Shown: positions 1 through 11,046 of the stretch, one piece after another | How the letters are laid out: each line of letters opens with the position of its first letter | Position numbering within the stretch: position 1 is the first letter of the stretch | Origin: Erythroxylum novogranatense | Lineage: Eukaryota > Streptophyta > Magnoliopsida > Malpighiales > Erythroxylaceae | Direction of reading: 5' to 3' | Assembly: GCA_029891385.1 (NCBI GenBank) | Contig: CM057228.1 | Location: 49,823,783-49,887,782, forward strand | DNA: 64,000 nt | Translations under genes and position numbers: made by a program | The notes under the pieces: model-generated | The model's database searches: none | What the model was told of the DNA's origin: nothing | Seen by the model: only the letters and a program-made list of their open reading frames with translations

Positions 1-2266
1 AGTATGAAGTTCTTAAGAGGTTAAAGTAAGACAAAGGTGGGTGAGTGTACATTGTATGAGAGGAAGGCGAAAAGTGATTACGATATAGCTTCTTGAATTA
101 GTGGTAAAGAAAGTGTTTAAGTAGTATCACAAGGAACCTTCGCGAAAGAAATGTTCTGATATGTTCAATGATGGCATAAGAGTGTCTTGATTGAGATTGT
201 ACGAATAGTGAAGAAGGATTGAAACACAATTAGGAATAATCATTGGTTGATGAGACTTTTGTGGACAAAATTAAAAGTGAAATTGGGTCATAGCTCATAC
301 TGCTGAGATTATCTGCATTGTATGTATAGAAATGTAAAGAATTACATATGAGTGAGATTTTAATTTGAGGTGATTCTATTGCAATGTGAAGTGAATCGAT
401 CTCCAGTTATGATGTAAAACTGTTAAGGAATCTAGATTTGAAACGAAGAATAAAAGAGTCCCGGCGAGAGAGAGATACTAAAATAAAATGGAAAATTTTG
501 GAGGTTTAAATATGACAAGGTATTAACATATGTTGATAGGAATGATATGAAAACAAATGAGAAGAGAAAATGAAAAAAAATGGCGAATAGAGACAAGAGG
601 GTCAAAAAGGGAAACTGACAATGAGGTGATGTAGTGACAACTTCATAAAGAAATTGTAGATACACTCATTGTAGACTCAATGAAAAGGGTAAAAGATGTA
701 CGGTAAAGTCAATAAGACCCTAATAGGGATTTATGCGAAGGAAGAAAATGGTAATAACTGTGATTAGAGACAGAATGTGTTTAGAAGTGTTGAACAGTGA
801 AAAGTGAAAAGAACGATAGGATTAATTGAGGAATCTGATACTGATGATATACATACATTGGAAGAGTGGGCAGTGAGTATTGAACTGCGACAATATATTG
901 AACAAGTATGAAATAAATTGAACTGACTGTGATAAATGGTATTAGTGCCATTCTCATTATTGAAATCCTTGGAGACTGTAGATTCCCATAAGCATACACT
1001 GTGTTAATTTGAGGAAAGAGACGGGTATAAAGATACGACAATGCTAGAATGAACAAACAATTCTGCCTACTACCCTTAACTAGTGAACAGATAATGCTTT
1101 AATGAACAGATCCATTACAGATATTAGGGTTTTCAATTAATGTCAAGCAGATTATGGGTAATAGTGAGGTGTTCAAAAAAAAAAAAATGAAGTTGTAAGA
1201 ATAGTGATAAGAAAGGTTAAGAATGCAGAAAGTAAAGGGGGAAGTTTTTATGATGAGTTTGAATATACAAATGAAATTGGAAAAAATATAGTGAACAAAA
1301 GTCGAAGAAGAAGTAAGTGTCTCCGATAAAAAGGTATTAGAACAAGAAAGTGAACAGTTAAAGTTAGATATTCTAGTAAGTATATTTGAAAAGTGACATT
1401 GAGTAATTGTAGGTATGGAATGAAGTGATTCTTGGCTTAAGTGTTTATAGATTGAATGTCCAATAGGAAAAAGGTTTGATTATGGTCGTGATATAGAGTT
1501 TTGATTCACTGGAGAATATATCTTGTTACCTTTGCGATTACTCTTTGGGAGTTAAAGACCGTAATGGGTTTGAGACTAAAATGTGTGAGAAAAAGGAAAG
1601 TGACTTAGGAAGACTGCATGGTTAGCTAAAGTGGAATCGGATCGGACAAATGAGATAGAGTAAACTGTATATCCGGATAAAGTGTGTGAACATTATAGAA
1701 CAGTGAAATTGTCTTACGAGAATCGAATTTGAATATAAAGTGAATGGCATATAATAAATGACTGCATTAGGTACATTGTTACTGATTATAGTGAAGTGGA
1801 ATTAAGTGTCACTGTATTGGTACCAAGGGAATGTAAATCGTCACGAGCGTGATTAAGGAGGTACCAAAGAAATGGAAGCGTACTCGATGGAGCGAAATTG
1901 GACTATATGGCATTAGGGAAAAAGTATTGGAAGGATAAAATGTGATAAGTGAATAGATTCAAAAATACTGAACTGAGCTACATACCGTAACCAAAGGAAG
2001 TGACTATTCTAGAAATGAAAAGTGAGATAGCTAAGAAATTGAGATCGTCAACTTATAGTCTTGTCGAATCCGTCCACTGTACTAAGTGATAACGAGTTAG
2101 CCAAATTAGTAACTGAACCACGGACTGAGAATGGGTACTGTGATCACTTGAAAAGTGAATCATTAAGTGGAAAAGTGTATGAGATATGTAAAATCATATG
2201 ATTACTGTCATAGTGAACCATTGACTGAGAATTTCGAGGACGAAATTCTTATAAGGAGGGGAGAAT
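1..2266 (+). mobile_element. Element A internal region, 3' part, no readable protein
   Basis: This is the internal sequence that precedes the 3' LTR of element A. It is rich in A and G, with many short runs such as AAAGTGA and GTGAAC, and I find no gag, protease, RT or integrase motif in any frame. The short reading frames inside it are unconvincing. Just before the LTR (about 2234-2250) lies GAGGACGAAATTCTT, which matches the final codons of plant Ty3/gypsy polyproteins; element B has the same string at 14107-14121. The element is therefore oriented on the plus strand. Either the coding region is degraded past recognition or A is a non-autonomous derivative that kept only the 3' end. The 5' LTR should lie upstream of the window. 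Confidence 0.55.
2253..2266 (+). other. Polypurine tract of element A
   Basis: A purine-rich run, AAGGAGGGGAGAAT, lies directly against the LTR start TGTAACA. It is the priming site for plus-strand DNA synthesis in LTR retrotransposons. Nearly the same string precedes the 3' LTR of element B, which supports both the orientation and the LTR boundary. Confidence 0.8.
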
Positions 2267-3844
2267 TGTAACATCCACCCCTCACGGAAGGTAAAATAGT
2301 AAAATTGGTATAGGATGAGACTAATAGGAATATTTAGTCTGTTCATGCATAATAGGATTGATACACGTATCAATCGTGTACATGGAATTACGATAAATGC
2401 ATTCATGACATTCCGTAATTGGGCCTAACGGCATTTTATTGTGATTAACGTGGTTAATGGGTTTGGAAAATTATTCGAGTGCGCCTTAAATTGTTTTCTA
2501 TTTCTTTGGAATTATAGGAATTTTCTGGAATTTTTGGAGAAAATTCCCGGACCGCAAAATCGCCGATGGCAGCCTAAACATGTTTTGGGGTAGAAAAGGC
2601 GATTTTGTGATTGAAAAATTATTTGGAGTGCCTTTATTACTGTTTTATAATTTTAGGAATTTCATTAATTCTCGAGAAAAATAATTAGGAAATTCTCGGA
2701 CCGGATAAATCGCCAATTAGCGAGCAAATTCGATTCTCGATAGCAAAAATCGCTACCCACTGGTACTATAATATTGGGTATATTATTATGGGACTGAAAG
2801 TAGGGCCATTGGAGTGAAATGGAGTAAAATTTTGTCTTGGATTAAACAAATGTATTTTGACTTTTCTATGAATTGTGTACCAATTACATTTTGCCATTTA
2901 AAAGTGTTACATTTAATGCTCCTTCATCACTCTTTCTCGGTTAAGCAAGTGTTTAAAGGAAAGGAGAATTTCTTAAGGCTTTGTTAAGCCATCCGAAAAA
3001 CACAAACTCAAGACTCTTCTTTAAAACCATCGAAAATTGGCTCTCCTTCCTCATCTTTCTTTACAACTTCAAGATACCATCTCTTGATCTCATCAAAGTA
3101 GAGGATGAATTTGGTTCATGCTTGTGAAGGATAGAAGGTTGGTATCTTGGGAGTAAAGGTTGAAAAGTGGTTGTTGAAGGTTTGAAGGAGGTTTTGATTT
3201 GGTAAGTTGTTATTTAAGGTTTGAGTTTTTAAATGTTATTTTTTTACATGGAAATAAATGTCATGATAGTATGGGGGTAGTTAATATAAGGATTTAAGCA
3301 TGTATAAGGTTCATGTAGACATTAAAGTGAAGATTATTGTGATTTGAAGAAAGGGGTATGAGGCTAGGTGAAGATGCATTAAAATTTATGATATGGTTTG
3401 ATTTTGAATTGATTATGGATAATTATTTGAGTAATTTAATTGAGGAATTTAAGGCTGCCAATTTTTCAGTATTAACCCTAACATATGTATGATTGTAGTG
3501 ATATTAAATTTGTATTTATTTTGATGTCTAGTGATGTGAAAAAGGTATTGGGAGTGGTTGAACTAAGGTTAACCTTAGATCTGGAAAATTGGAAGTATAA
3601 TTGATGTTACTGTTTTATTCATAACTTATTGTGTAGAAATGCAAATGAGGTAAGGTTAGTGGCCACTGAAACTTTGGACTGTTGGCTCCAATTTAGTGTG
3701 AAATAAGTGTTGTTGAATTCCATTGTTAGAAGGGTGAAATTTTGCATGGAAAGTTACTGTTCCATTGTCTGTGAACAGTAACCGCAACCATGACATCTGA
3801 GTTTTGATGATTTTATGAATTAATTGAGATGGAATTTGGGAGAA

Positions 3845-4640
3845 TGGTCTTCATGGAAGTTGTAGCATATTTGATTATCTTTCCATTGCTACTAATATTG
3901 CTATTTTGGAATTGTGTATTGGGAGATATGAATTGATTACTAATGACTGGTTTTGAGCATTTTGGATGAAACCTAGTTTAAGTGTGATTTTGTGAGTTTA
4001 CTGATTGGAGGCAATTTTAACATTTTATGTGGACTGAATTGGTGTGAGTGAGCTTCTGAAAAGTTGTAGAGGAAGAGATTATCTTGAAATTGATATTTGG
4101 TATGTAATTTTTAGAAGTCAGAATTGGGAGATATGATTTTCAAAACTGATCCTACATTAGGTTATGAATGGCTGATGATAACAGAAACTTCCATAACAGT
4201 TTTTAAATTGTTAGAGATCGAATTGGAGGTTGAGTGCTTCATGAAAAATGAATTTTATGATGTTATCTTTACAAGGATATAAAGTTCTGATTTTATTGAC
4301 TTATATACTGGAAGTTATGCTTCTTGTAAGATTACTGCACAAAGTGAAGGATTTCAGGGACAGTGACATTAAATGAATTAATTGACTGGTTTAGAAATAG
4401 AATTTGATTTTGGGTTGTTCATGAAAGTTGTAGAGGACATTGTGAACTTATTGACCATATTTTTGTGGTAATTTATTACTGAAGAATTAGTGAGTTATGA
4501 AATTGTCAATGTACTGCCCTGTGTTGAGGGAAATTGTGAAGGCAGAAGGTTTGATGGATTATTTGATACCCTTAGGGTTGGAATTGATTTTATGGTCTTC
4601 TTGAGAATTGTAGAGCTTTTCATAAGCTTTCCAATGAGGT
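3845..4640. repeat. Degenerate ~180 bp tandem repeat in LTR A
   Basis: A motif resembling CTTCATGAAAGTTGTAGAGG recurs. Its TTGTAG core is at 3860, 4064, 4428 and 4608, with a weaker copy near 4240. The last two cores are exactly 180 bp apart, and the text GAATT(T)GATTTT before them keeps the same spacing. The units are diverged and visible only as conserved islands. The same motif recurs at ~178 bp spacing in the LTRs of element B. Confidence 0.55.
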
Positions 4641-4734
4641 ATAGTGGGCATTTTCTGATTTGTGTGCTAAAAGTTAGAGTAGTTGTAAATTAGGAATTGA
4701 AATCTGGAAAAAGAAAAGGGCAGCAGGAAGGGCC

Positions 4735-4910
4735 GTCTCATGAGGCGACATGTCGCCTCGCGGAGGCGAGACAGACTCGCCATCTCATGAGGCGACGTTT
4801 ACGCCTCATGGCGAGATCGAAGGGGACTGGTCATGAGGCGACGCCTCGCCTCATGACGAAGTGTGAAATCGCCTCGCGAGGCGGCGTCTCGCCCCCATGG
4901 CGAGGCGTTC

Positions 4911-4912
<2 letters not shown>
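4735..4912. repeat. GC-rich cluster of GAGGCGA/TCGCCTC palindromes
   Basis: Inside an AT-rich LTR, about 175 bp switch abruptly to a GC-rich text built from GAGGCGA and its complement TCGCCTC, often next to TCATGA (itself a palindrome). Units occur in both orientations, so many hairpins are possible, for example CGCCTCGCGAGGCG around 4870-4883. A long AT dinucleotide run follows directly. The open reading frame across it (4697-5035) looks like a by-product of the repeat. Confidence 0.75.

Positions 4913-4952
<40 letters not shown>
4913..4952. repeat. (AT)n microsatellite, 40 bp
   Basis: Twenty uninterrupted AT units directly follow the GC-rich palindromic cluster in LTR A. Confidence 0.98.
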
Positions 4953-4955
<3 letters not shown>

Positions 4956-7949
4956 ATTTTGATTATTATTTTGATATTAAATGGTACAAGTGTTCTTTTG
5001 TCAATTTCTTTCCGTCCGACGTCCGATTGACCTGATTCAGAGGCATCGGATTCGTTGAATATTTAATTTCATATTATGAGAAAACGGGAATTTTAGGCGG
5101 AATTTGACGTAGCCCCTATCGATTGAACATGTAAACACTGTTTTATTTAATTGAGGACCTATAGAGGTCCAAATGCATGCACCGTCGGCGCTTTATGGAT
5201 TTCTAATTTTCATAGAATTTTATTATGGGAAAATATTGAGTTAGGATGAGAATTCATGAACATGCATATTTCATCGGCATGAGCACAAATTTCATATTTA
5301 GTGACTCGTATTTTTCTCGATTCATATAGAGGCCCAATTGAAGCGTCGATTGACCGACGTCACGAGGCTTTCGGCATTAGCTGGAAGCAATAGGTGAGTA
5401 ACCTAGTTGGTTTCTCAAATTTACGGTTGTGTACATGCTTAACGTGAATTACGCATAAAAGTGAATTGAATGATCCTTTGTATGAATCTTGACATGTAAT
5501 GTATGGGATTGTATTGTATGATTTCTTGAACATCGCTATCTTTGGGCTTTATAGCCATATCATTGATTCAACGATACACTTTGGGCTTTATAGCCAAACT
5601 TTGGACATGTCTTGCATCATTGCATGCATAATTGCATGATCGGATAATGGGCGTGCCCAAGTTGCTATTTTCTTGATAAGAGCTTGAGCTCTCATCTCGC
5701 ATCTTGACCAAGCCACGAGCCCGAGGGGAGAAATCACAGCGCGTCCCAGCGAACACCGACCGAGCACTTGGGCACAATCTTGAATAAGCGGAAAGAGTCA
5801 CATATGCATTGCATTTGCACAAACGATCGATACGTGACATATCGCTTTCATAATGGTATGAATTCGTGAATGGTTTCATATTACTGTAAATTATTCTTGA
5901 CGTTGTTGGTAATTGATTATTCTTGTCTTATCTTTACGCCATGTGCGTAATGCATGATTTGAGTGAACCATCGATGATGGTTTCTCACCGAGTTCGCAAA
6001 ACTCACCCAAAATTTGCATCTATTTTTCAGGTCTGAAGAATACCCGGTTGACACGGAGTATGTCTCTGTAGTCGAGTAAAGGTTAGAGATCGGGATCGGT
6101 TAGGTATACGCATTAGTGTTTTAGTAAATTGTATTCGCAATCAACGTATAACAAGGCTTTATATTTTCTTGAGCCATTGTGGTATTAATGTTAAGCGCAT
6201 TGGTGATTGTAAATCACTCTTTGGATGGTGTAATAATTGATCTTGGTTTATATTGAACATGGGTTTATTTACCTATTGTATCCGCCGTGTGAGCGTGGAG
6301 TTAATGGCTACAAGAAGAAAAAGAGAATAAAAAAATGTATCTTGAATTTTAGATCGACTGATGTAGTACGCCACTCTCGTGGGACACGGACTCGGATATC
6401 ACCAACGATATCGGGTTCGGGTCTTACGGGTGTGGGGTGTTACAGTGAGCAAGGAAGCAAGGAGGGTTTCGGCCAAGAAGAAAAAGGGAGAGACGTAGGA
6501 AGCTTGAAGGAAGGAAGAAAGAAGGAGAAAATAAGGGAAATCTACTTGTGAGAGGTAAGTTCCATCTTTGCTTGAGTTAGGTTCAAGAATGGAAGTTAGG
6601 GTTTATGTAGAGATTGAGGAAAGATTGAAGAGAAGGTGAGATCTATGGATTTTGGGGACTTCTAAGCTAAGGTTATGGCTATTCTAGCATAAATGTCCTA
6701 TGGGTAGGTTAGGTTCAAAGTTTATTTTCATCTTTTCTTTATCTATGAATATTATAGCTTTCCTTTAAAATGTATTTATTGAATGGAGTATGGTTTGATT
6801 GAAGGAAATCAAGAGAATCCCACTCAAGACAAGGAGGAAGGGCAATCTTGAATTCGGATTCCGAAAATAGGTGGGTAACATTTTTATTGTTGTTGTGTAA
6901 TGGGCAAATGCCCTATGTGTGCAATCTTTGTTAATTTATGTGTATATTGAAAGTGTATTTCCTTTTATTTGAAAGAAAAGTATGAAATCTCGATGATTCG
7001 ATAGAATGGAAGAAGCTTAAAATGCTATTCTTGTGTTTGAATATGTGAGCATAAATTGGTTGTGATTGGGCGAGAGAGAACCTATTTCGTTAAGTCACGT
7101 GCACGTTGACCCCCCTAACCTTCTCCCAGCTGCCCGCTTGAGGCCCACGAGATTCGAAAATGGACTCGTCGTGTTTACGGTAAACTTCGGCTTCCGTCGT
7201 GTTTATGGAACTCTCGAGCCAATTGTGTGCATTTCATCATTTTGATGTTATGAGGCATAATATGTGTTTTAATTGATAGAAGATTCCATGTTATGCTTTA
7301 TGTGATGATTTTGGCTAATTTATGATTTATGTGATGAAGTTGAGTTATTTGTGCTTTATATGATAGACTGCAAATGTTTCGGATTCTTTATGTGTTGTAT
7401 GGCTCATTACTCGATGGCTATAAAGGTGTTAGCCACTGAGCCGTGTTTGCTCACCCCGTTCTCCCTCCTCAGGTGCAAACTCTAGTTGATCGCGGAACCT
7501 TGCAAGGCATTGTGCATAACTCTAAGAATTCTAGAAATTTTTGTATTAAGTTAGTAACTAGCATTTTGGAATAGCTTTATAAGCATATCGATCATTGAGC
7601 ATCTCATATTTTGTATTTTGTACTTGATTTTGATGGATATGTTGATATGTAATTAAAGCCATGCTTGAACTCTTTTATGATTTGAAAAGAGAATGAGAGC
7701 TCTAGTACTCTCTTAATCATGTGTTTATGTTGATTTACGAGCTGTGCGTGACCTTGAAAAAGGTATATGTGTGAGCCTTTTTAATCATTGAATTGCTGTT
7801 GAGTTTTGCTTGGGAGAGCTCGCTGGAAAGTTTGCTAAGGTTTATGAGTTGTTGAAGTTTGCAAATTTTAGACTGATGAGGTCAATTTGAGTATATTGTG
7901 TTGTACTACAATTTCTGGGTTGTTATAGGAAGCATGGGAACAATTAGAC

Positions 7950-8940
7950 TTCTTGAGGGTGTTAGGCGAGCTGTAGAGCTTTTTCATGATGTGTTATGAA
8001 CCAATTTTGGATGTGTTGATTGATAGATATGAGTCATTAGAATTAAATGTAGGTGCTGTCTAAAATGACAGATTCTTAGCAGAAGCTTTGACACCATTTT
8101 TGACCCTTTTAAAGTTTGAATTTGGGTCGGTGGTCTTCATGAAAGTTGTAGGACGTTCTTTTAGCTTTTCATAGACACTAAGTTTACTAAATTTGGAGTT
8201 TTGGATCAAAAGTTATGGCGTTTGCAAGTTCTGATACTATTTAGGAGGAGCTAGTCGATAGGTCTTCGAGCAAACTTTTGATTTCCTTCGTGGCCGAGCT
8301 TGTCTTTGGGTCCTTCATAGAAATGATAGAGCTTTCTCTTAGTTTTCCAACGAAACAAACCGCGTCTAATTTGGAGCTTGGAGTCAAAAGTTATAACGAT
8401 TTGAAGTCTGACAGGTCGGATCGCTGGACAGGTCGCTCGACCACGAGCGGCCGACCGATCGACACGCTGAGCGCCTAGCGCTTGCCTTCGAGTGACTTCA
8501 GCGTTTGGGGTCGGTTTTTGGCCGACCGACCCCTCTCCCTTCTTTTTGCCATAACTTTTTGCATAGATCTCCGATTGAGCTAATTTTCGAAGCGATGAAT
8601 TCTTAAGAAACTTTTCTATCTTTTTATACCTGATTGATCAGTATTGTTTTTAAATTGTAAAAAGTGGTTTGAAATAAAGTGTGATGGTCGGTAGTTAAAG
8701 TCTGAATATACTTCACTTATTTTGAAATATCTTGAGCTATAGAGCTCCGATTGAGGCGATTTTTGTTTTAAATTAAACTAGAGATATAAAACTACAAGTT
8801 TTATGATGGAACGGATCAGTAATTTAGCCTCTAAAGTTTTCAAATTTTGACATGAAGTGGGTAGAGGGTTAGTTTTCACTGTTTCTTTAAGATAGTATTT
8901 TAACCATAAATTTTTCATTTATAATCCAAATTGAGCGATT
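7950..8940. repeat. Degenerate ~178 bp tandem repeats in LTR B
   Basis: Clear pairs recur at constant spacing. CAAAAGTTAT is at 8207 and 8385 (178 bp), each preceded by ATTTGGAG. CTTCAT followed by a GTAG/ATAGAGC-like stretch is at 8135 and 8313 (178 bp). CTCCGATTGAG is at 8569 and 8745 (176 bp), with a weaker third copy whose TTGAG is at 8931 (180 bp on). The corresponding region of the 3' LTR (about 16050-17060) has the same layout. Confidence 0.65.
8405..8530. repeat. GC-rich palindromic island in LTR B
   Basis: A GC-rich stretch contains interleaved inverted repeats such as GGTCGG...CCGACC, CGACCGATCG and GCGCCTAGCGC. The 3' LTR counterpart (about 16540-16635) keeps GGTCGGATC, AGCGCCTAGCGCT and TTGGCCGACCGA. 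It has lost, gained or rearranged the sequence between them, while the flanks align easily. Confidence 0.7.
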
Positions 8941-9109
8941 TCAGAGGCATTAGAATCGTTAGAATGTGAGGAAAAAATGTCCTTAAGAAGCTGATCTGAA
9001 ATTCCTATTGCAACTCCCCCAAATTGTGGTCAGTATGTTGTCGGTTTTAGGTCTTCTATGCTTGCGTGTGTCCGAATGTTGGGCCTCGAAGACGGGGTCT
9101 AACATTGTT

Positions 9110-9121
9110 TGGTATCAGAGC
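9110..9121 (+). other. Primer binding site of element B (initiator tRNA-Met type)
   Basis: TGGTATCAGAGC lies five bases after the end of the 5' LTR. It is complementary to the 3' end of plant initiator methionine tRNA, which primes minus-strand synthesis in most plant LTR retrotransposons. Confidence 0.95.
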
Positions 9122-9294
9122 TTAGGTTCATTCCTAGGCTTAGGAAGCATAGTAGGAAATTGTTGCTATGTGATTAAATTTTACATTATGAGTTGATTGT
9201 TTGTATTAAGTGACATGCATATCATGCATACATATAGAAACTAAGATTAAAACGAATTGTAGCTAATTATAAATGTTTTCATTGAAGGAGTAAG

Positions 9295-10443
9295 ATGCCA
9301 CCTCGTAGAAGGACACGAGGAGTCCTGCAAGGTTCAATTGCACCTGACTCTCCACTGAGAGAGGAGAGCACGGATGAGTCCGTAGCCCCGGGAGTGGCCC
9401 CAGCTGAGGCTTCTCTAGGGCAGAGTAGTGAGCCCTTCCGATCTCAGACTCAACCGTCGCCTAGTCAGTCTGAGTAAGTGCCTGCTCTAGACCCGAGATT
9501 ATTCCAGGCATTTACCCAAGCCTTTGTTCAGGCTATGGGTCAAATGCCCCAGGCTTCTGGTTCGGCCCCAGTTAAAAAGGGGAGACAGTTTGACAAGTTG
9601 AGAAAATATGGAGCGGTGGACTTCTACGGGACCACGGATCCGAAGGAAGCCGAGACCTGGTTGAGGAAGACCAAGAGGGTCTTGGATCAGATGGAGTGTG
9701 AGGATGACAAGAGGGTGGTCTATGCCGATTTACTTGAGGAGATACCTTACCTTTGGTGGGAGTGTGTCTGGGAGTCATTTGGGCCGATAGGGTTGACTTG
9801 GGGAGACTTCCTGGTTGTTTACAGGAAGAAGTATCTGTCTGAGGTGTACATTCAGTAGAAGCAAAGAGAGTTTCTGAGTCTCATCCAGAAGGAGATGACA
9901 GTTACTGATTATGAGCGTCGGTTTACCCAGTTATCGAGGTATGTTTCAGAGCTGATGTTCAGTGAGGCCGCAAAGTGCTATCGGTTTGAGTCTAGCCTGC
10001 ATCTAGCTATCAGAGAGAAGGTAGTAGTGCAGAACTTTGGCGACTTTCAATAGCTGGTTGAAGCAACGTTAAGAGTTGAAAACATCGAGAACATCAAGAA
10101 TGCTGTTAGCAGGAAAAGAAAGGGAAGAGAGCAGTTCAGGAGGGGAGGTGGTACTTCTATTCCTGAGAGAAGTGCCAGAACCTTTCCTGTGCAGTATGAG
10201 GAGAGAAGTAGCGATGGAAGCCGGCCTAGACCTATGAGGACTCCTACTGTTTCTCACCAAGCTTCAACGGTGGGCGGAAGTAGAAGAGGTGATGGGGAGA
10301 GGCTACCTCTTCCCAAATGTGAGCACTGTGGGTATCTCCATAGAGGAGAATGTCGTAGATTGACAGGAGCATGCTTCAATTGTGGGCAGAGAGGACATAT
10401 AGCCAGATAGTGTCCTAAGCCGGATAGAAGAGAGGGATCACAG
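9295..10443 (+). pseudogene. gag: Element B gag (capsid/nucleocapsid), broken
   Basis: The frame starts at the ATG in MPPRRRTRG, a typical opening for chromovirus Gag, about 190 bp after the primer site. The capsid part includes DFYGTTDPKEAETWL and, further on, a stretch ending in a nucleocapsid with CEHC-GYLH-GEC followed by a CX2CX4HX4C zinc knuckle (about 10372-10413). All of it stays in one frame but is cut by stops at 9475, 9856, 10051 and 10408. The last stop falls inside the zinc knuckle, one codon before its final cysteine. The stops at 9856, 10051 and 10408 are TAG where a CAG codon would fit, consistent with cytosine deamination. Gag normally packages the RNA in virus-like particles; this copy cannot be translated whole. 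Confidence 0.88.
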
Positions 10444-11046
10444 ATGCAAGCTTCTAGGAGAACAGAGACAGTGGGACAGAAGGATGTGACTGAAGTGGGT
10501 AGCTCTGGAGTGCCTAAGAGATCTTACCCTCCAGATAGATCCAGGGGGCAAGCTCTAGCTAGAGTTTTCGCAATGACTCGAGAGGAGGCAGAGACAGCTC
10601 CAGAAGTGGTGACGGGTATGATAAAATTGTTTGATGATTGTGTGCTTGCTTTGATTAATCCAGGTTCTACCCATTCCTTTGTGTCTTTGGGTAGGACTGT
10701 GCCTAAGAGGAATTTGAGCCCATTGGATACTCCGTTGATGGTGAGTACTCCGATCGGCCAGTATATTATTATCAGTCAAGTGTATAGAGAGTGTGAGATA
10801 GAGATTAGTGGAGGAATGTTTGTGGTGGATTTGATGCCTTTGAAGATGGGAGGATTGAATGTGATCCTAGGTATGGATATATTAGAGAAGTATCGTGCCA
10901 ACTTAGACTGCAAGCGGAAGACAGTGGAATTCAAGCTAAAGGATGGCAGAAAAGTGGTATTCATGGGAGATAGGAAAGTCATTCCGCCTCAGATTGTTTC
11001 GGCTTTGACAGCAGAGAAAATGATGAGTAAGGGGTGTGAAGCATAG
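10444..11046 (+). pseudogene. pol: Element B protease domain of pol, active site altered
   Basis: This is an in-frame continuation of gag after the stop at 10408. It covers the aspartic protease region with the fold-typical stretches LINPGSTHSFVS (from about 10651) and NVILGMDILEKY. Retroviral-type proteases need Asp-Ser/Thr-Gly at the first of these positions. Here the aspartate is replaced by asparagine and the next residue by proline, so the enzyme would be dead even if translated. The frame ends with a TAG at 11044-11046 and resumes in the same frame directly after it. Confidence 0.85.

Larger units (their letters stand above)
2267..6444 (+). mobile_element. 3' LTR of element A (Ty3/gypsy-like, 4.18 kb)
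   Basis: The LTR begins TGTAACATCC after the polypurine tract and ends GGGGTGTTACA, so it has the expected TG...CA ends and a short terminal inverted repeat (TGTAACA/TGTTACA). At about 4.2 kb it is long, in the range of large plant Ty3/gypsy LTRs. It contains a degenerate ~180 bp repeat, a GC-rich palindromic block and an AT microsatellite, listed separately. Position 6445 onward aligns with 14572 onward in the 3' LTR of element B. A therefore inserted into B's 5' LTR, and GTGAG (6445-6449) should be the right-hand target duplication. Its partner copy would be outside the window. Confidence 0.8.
6445..9104 (+). mobile_element. 5' LTR of element B (5' end cut off by element A)
   Basis: This 2660 bp aligns along its length with 14572-17207, with scattered substitutions and small indels. 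It ends CGGGGTCTAACA (TCCAACA in the 3' copy) just before the primer binding site. It contains the conserved segment CTCACCCCGTTCTCCCTCC (about 7451-7470), a GC-rich palindromic island (8405-8530) and degenerate ~178 bp repeats (about 7950-8940). Confidence 0.9.

Noticed and set aside
432..1056. Phe/Ser/Tyr-rich minus-strand frames in element A
   Set aside because: They are antisense readings of an A/G-rich stretch, without motifs.
4697..5035. Open frame of 112 residues
   Set aside because: It consists of the translated palindromic block and the AT run (poly Tyr-Ile), with no protein-like sequence.
5568..5879. Minus-strand frame of 103 residues in LTR A
   Set aside because: It lies in an LTR, has no recognisable motif, and is shared with no other LTR here.
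9110..9121. tRNA-like sequence
   Set aside because: TGGTATCAGAGC at this and other sites is the primer binding site only; no cloverleaf surrounds it.
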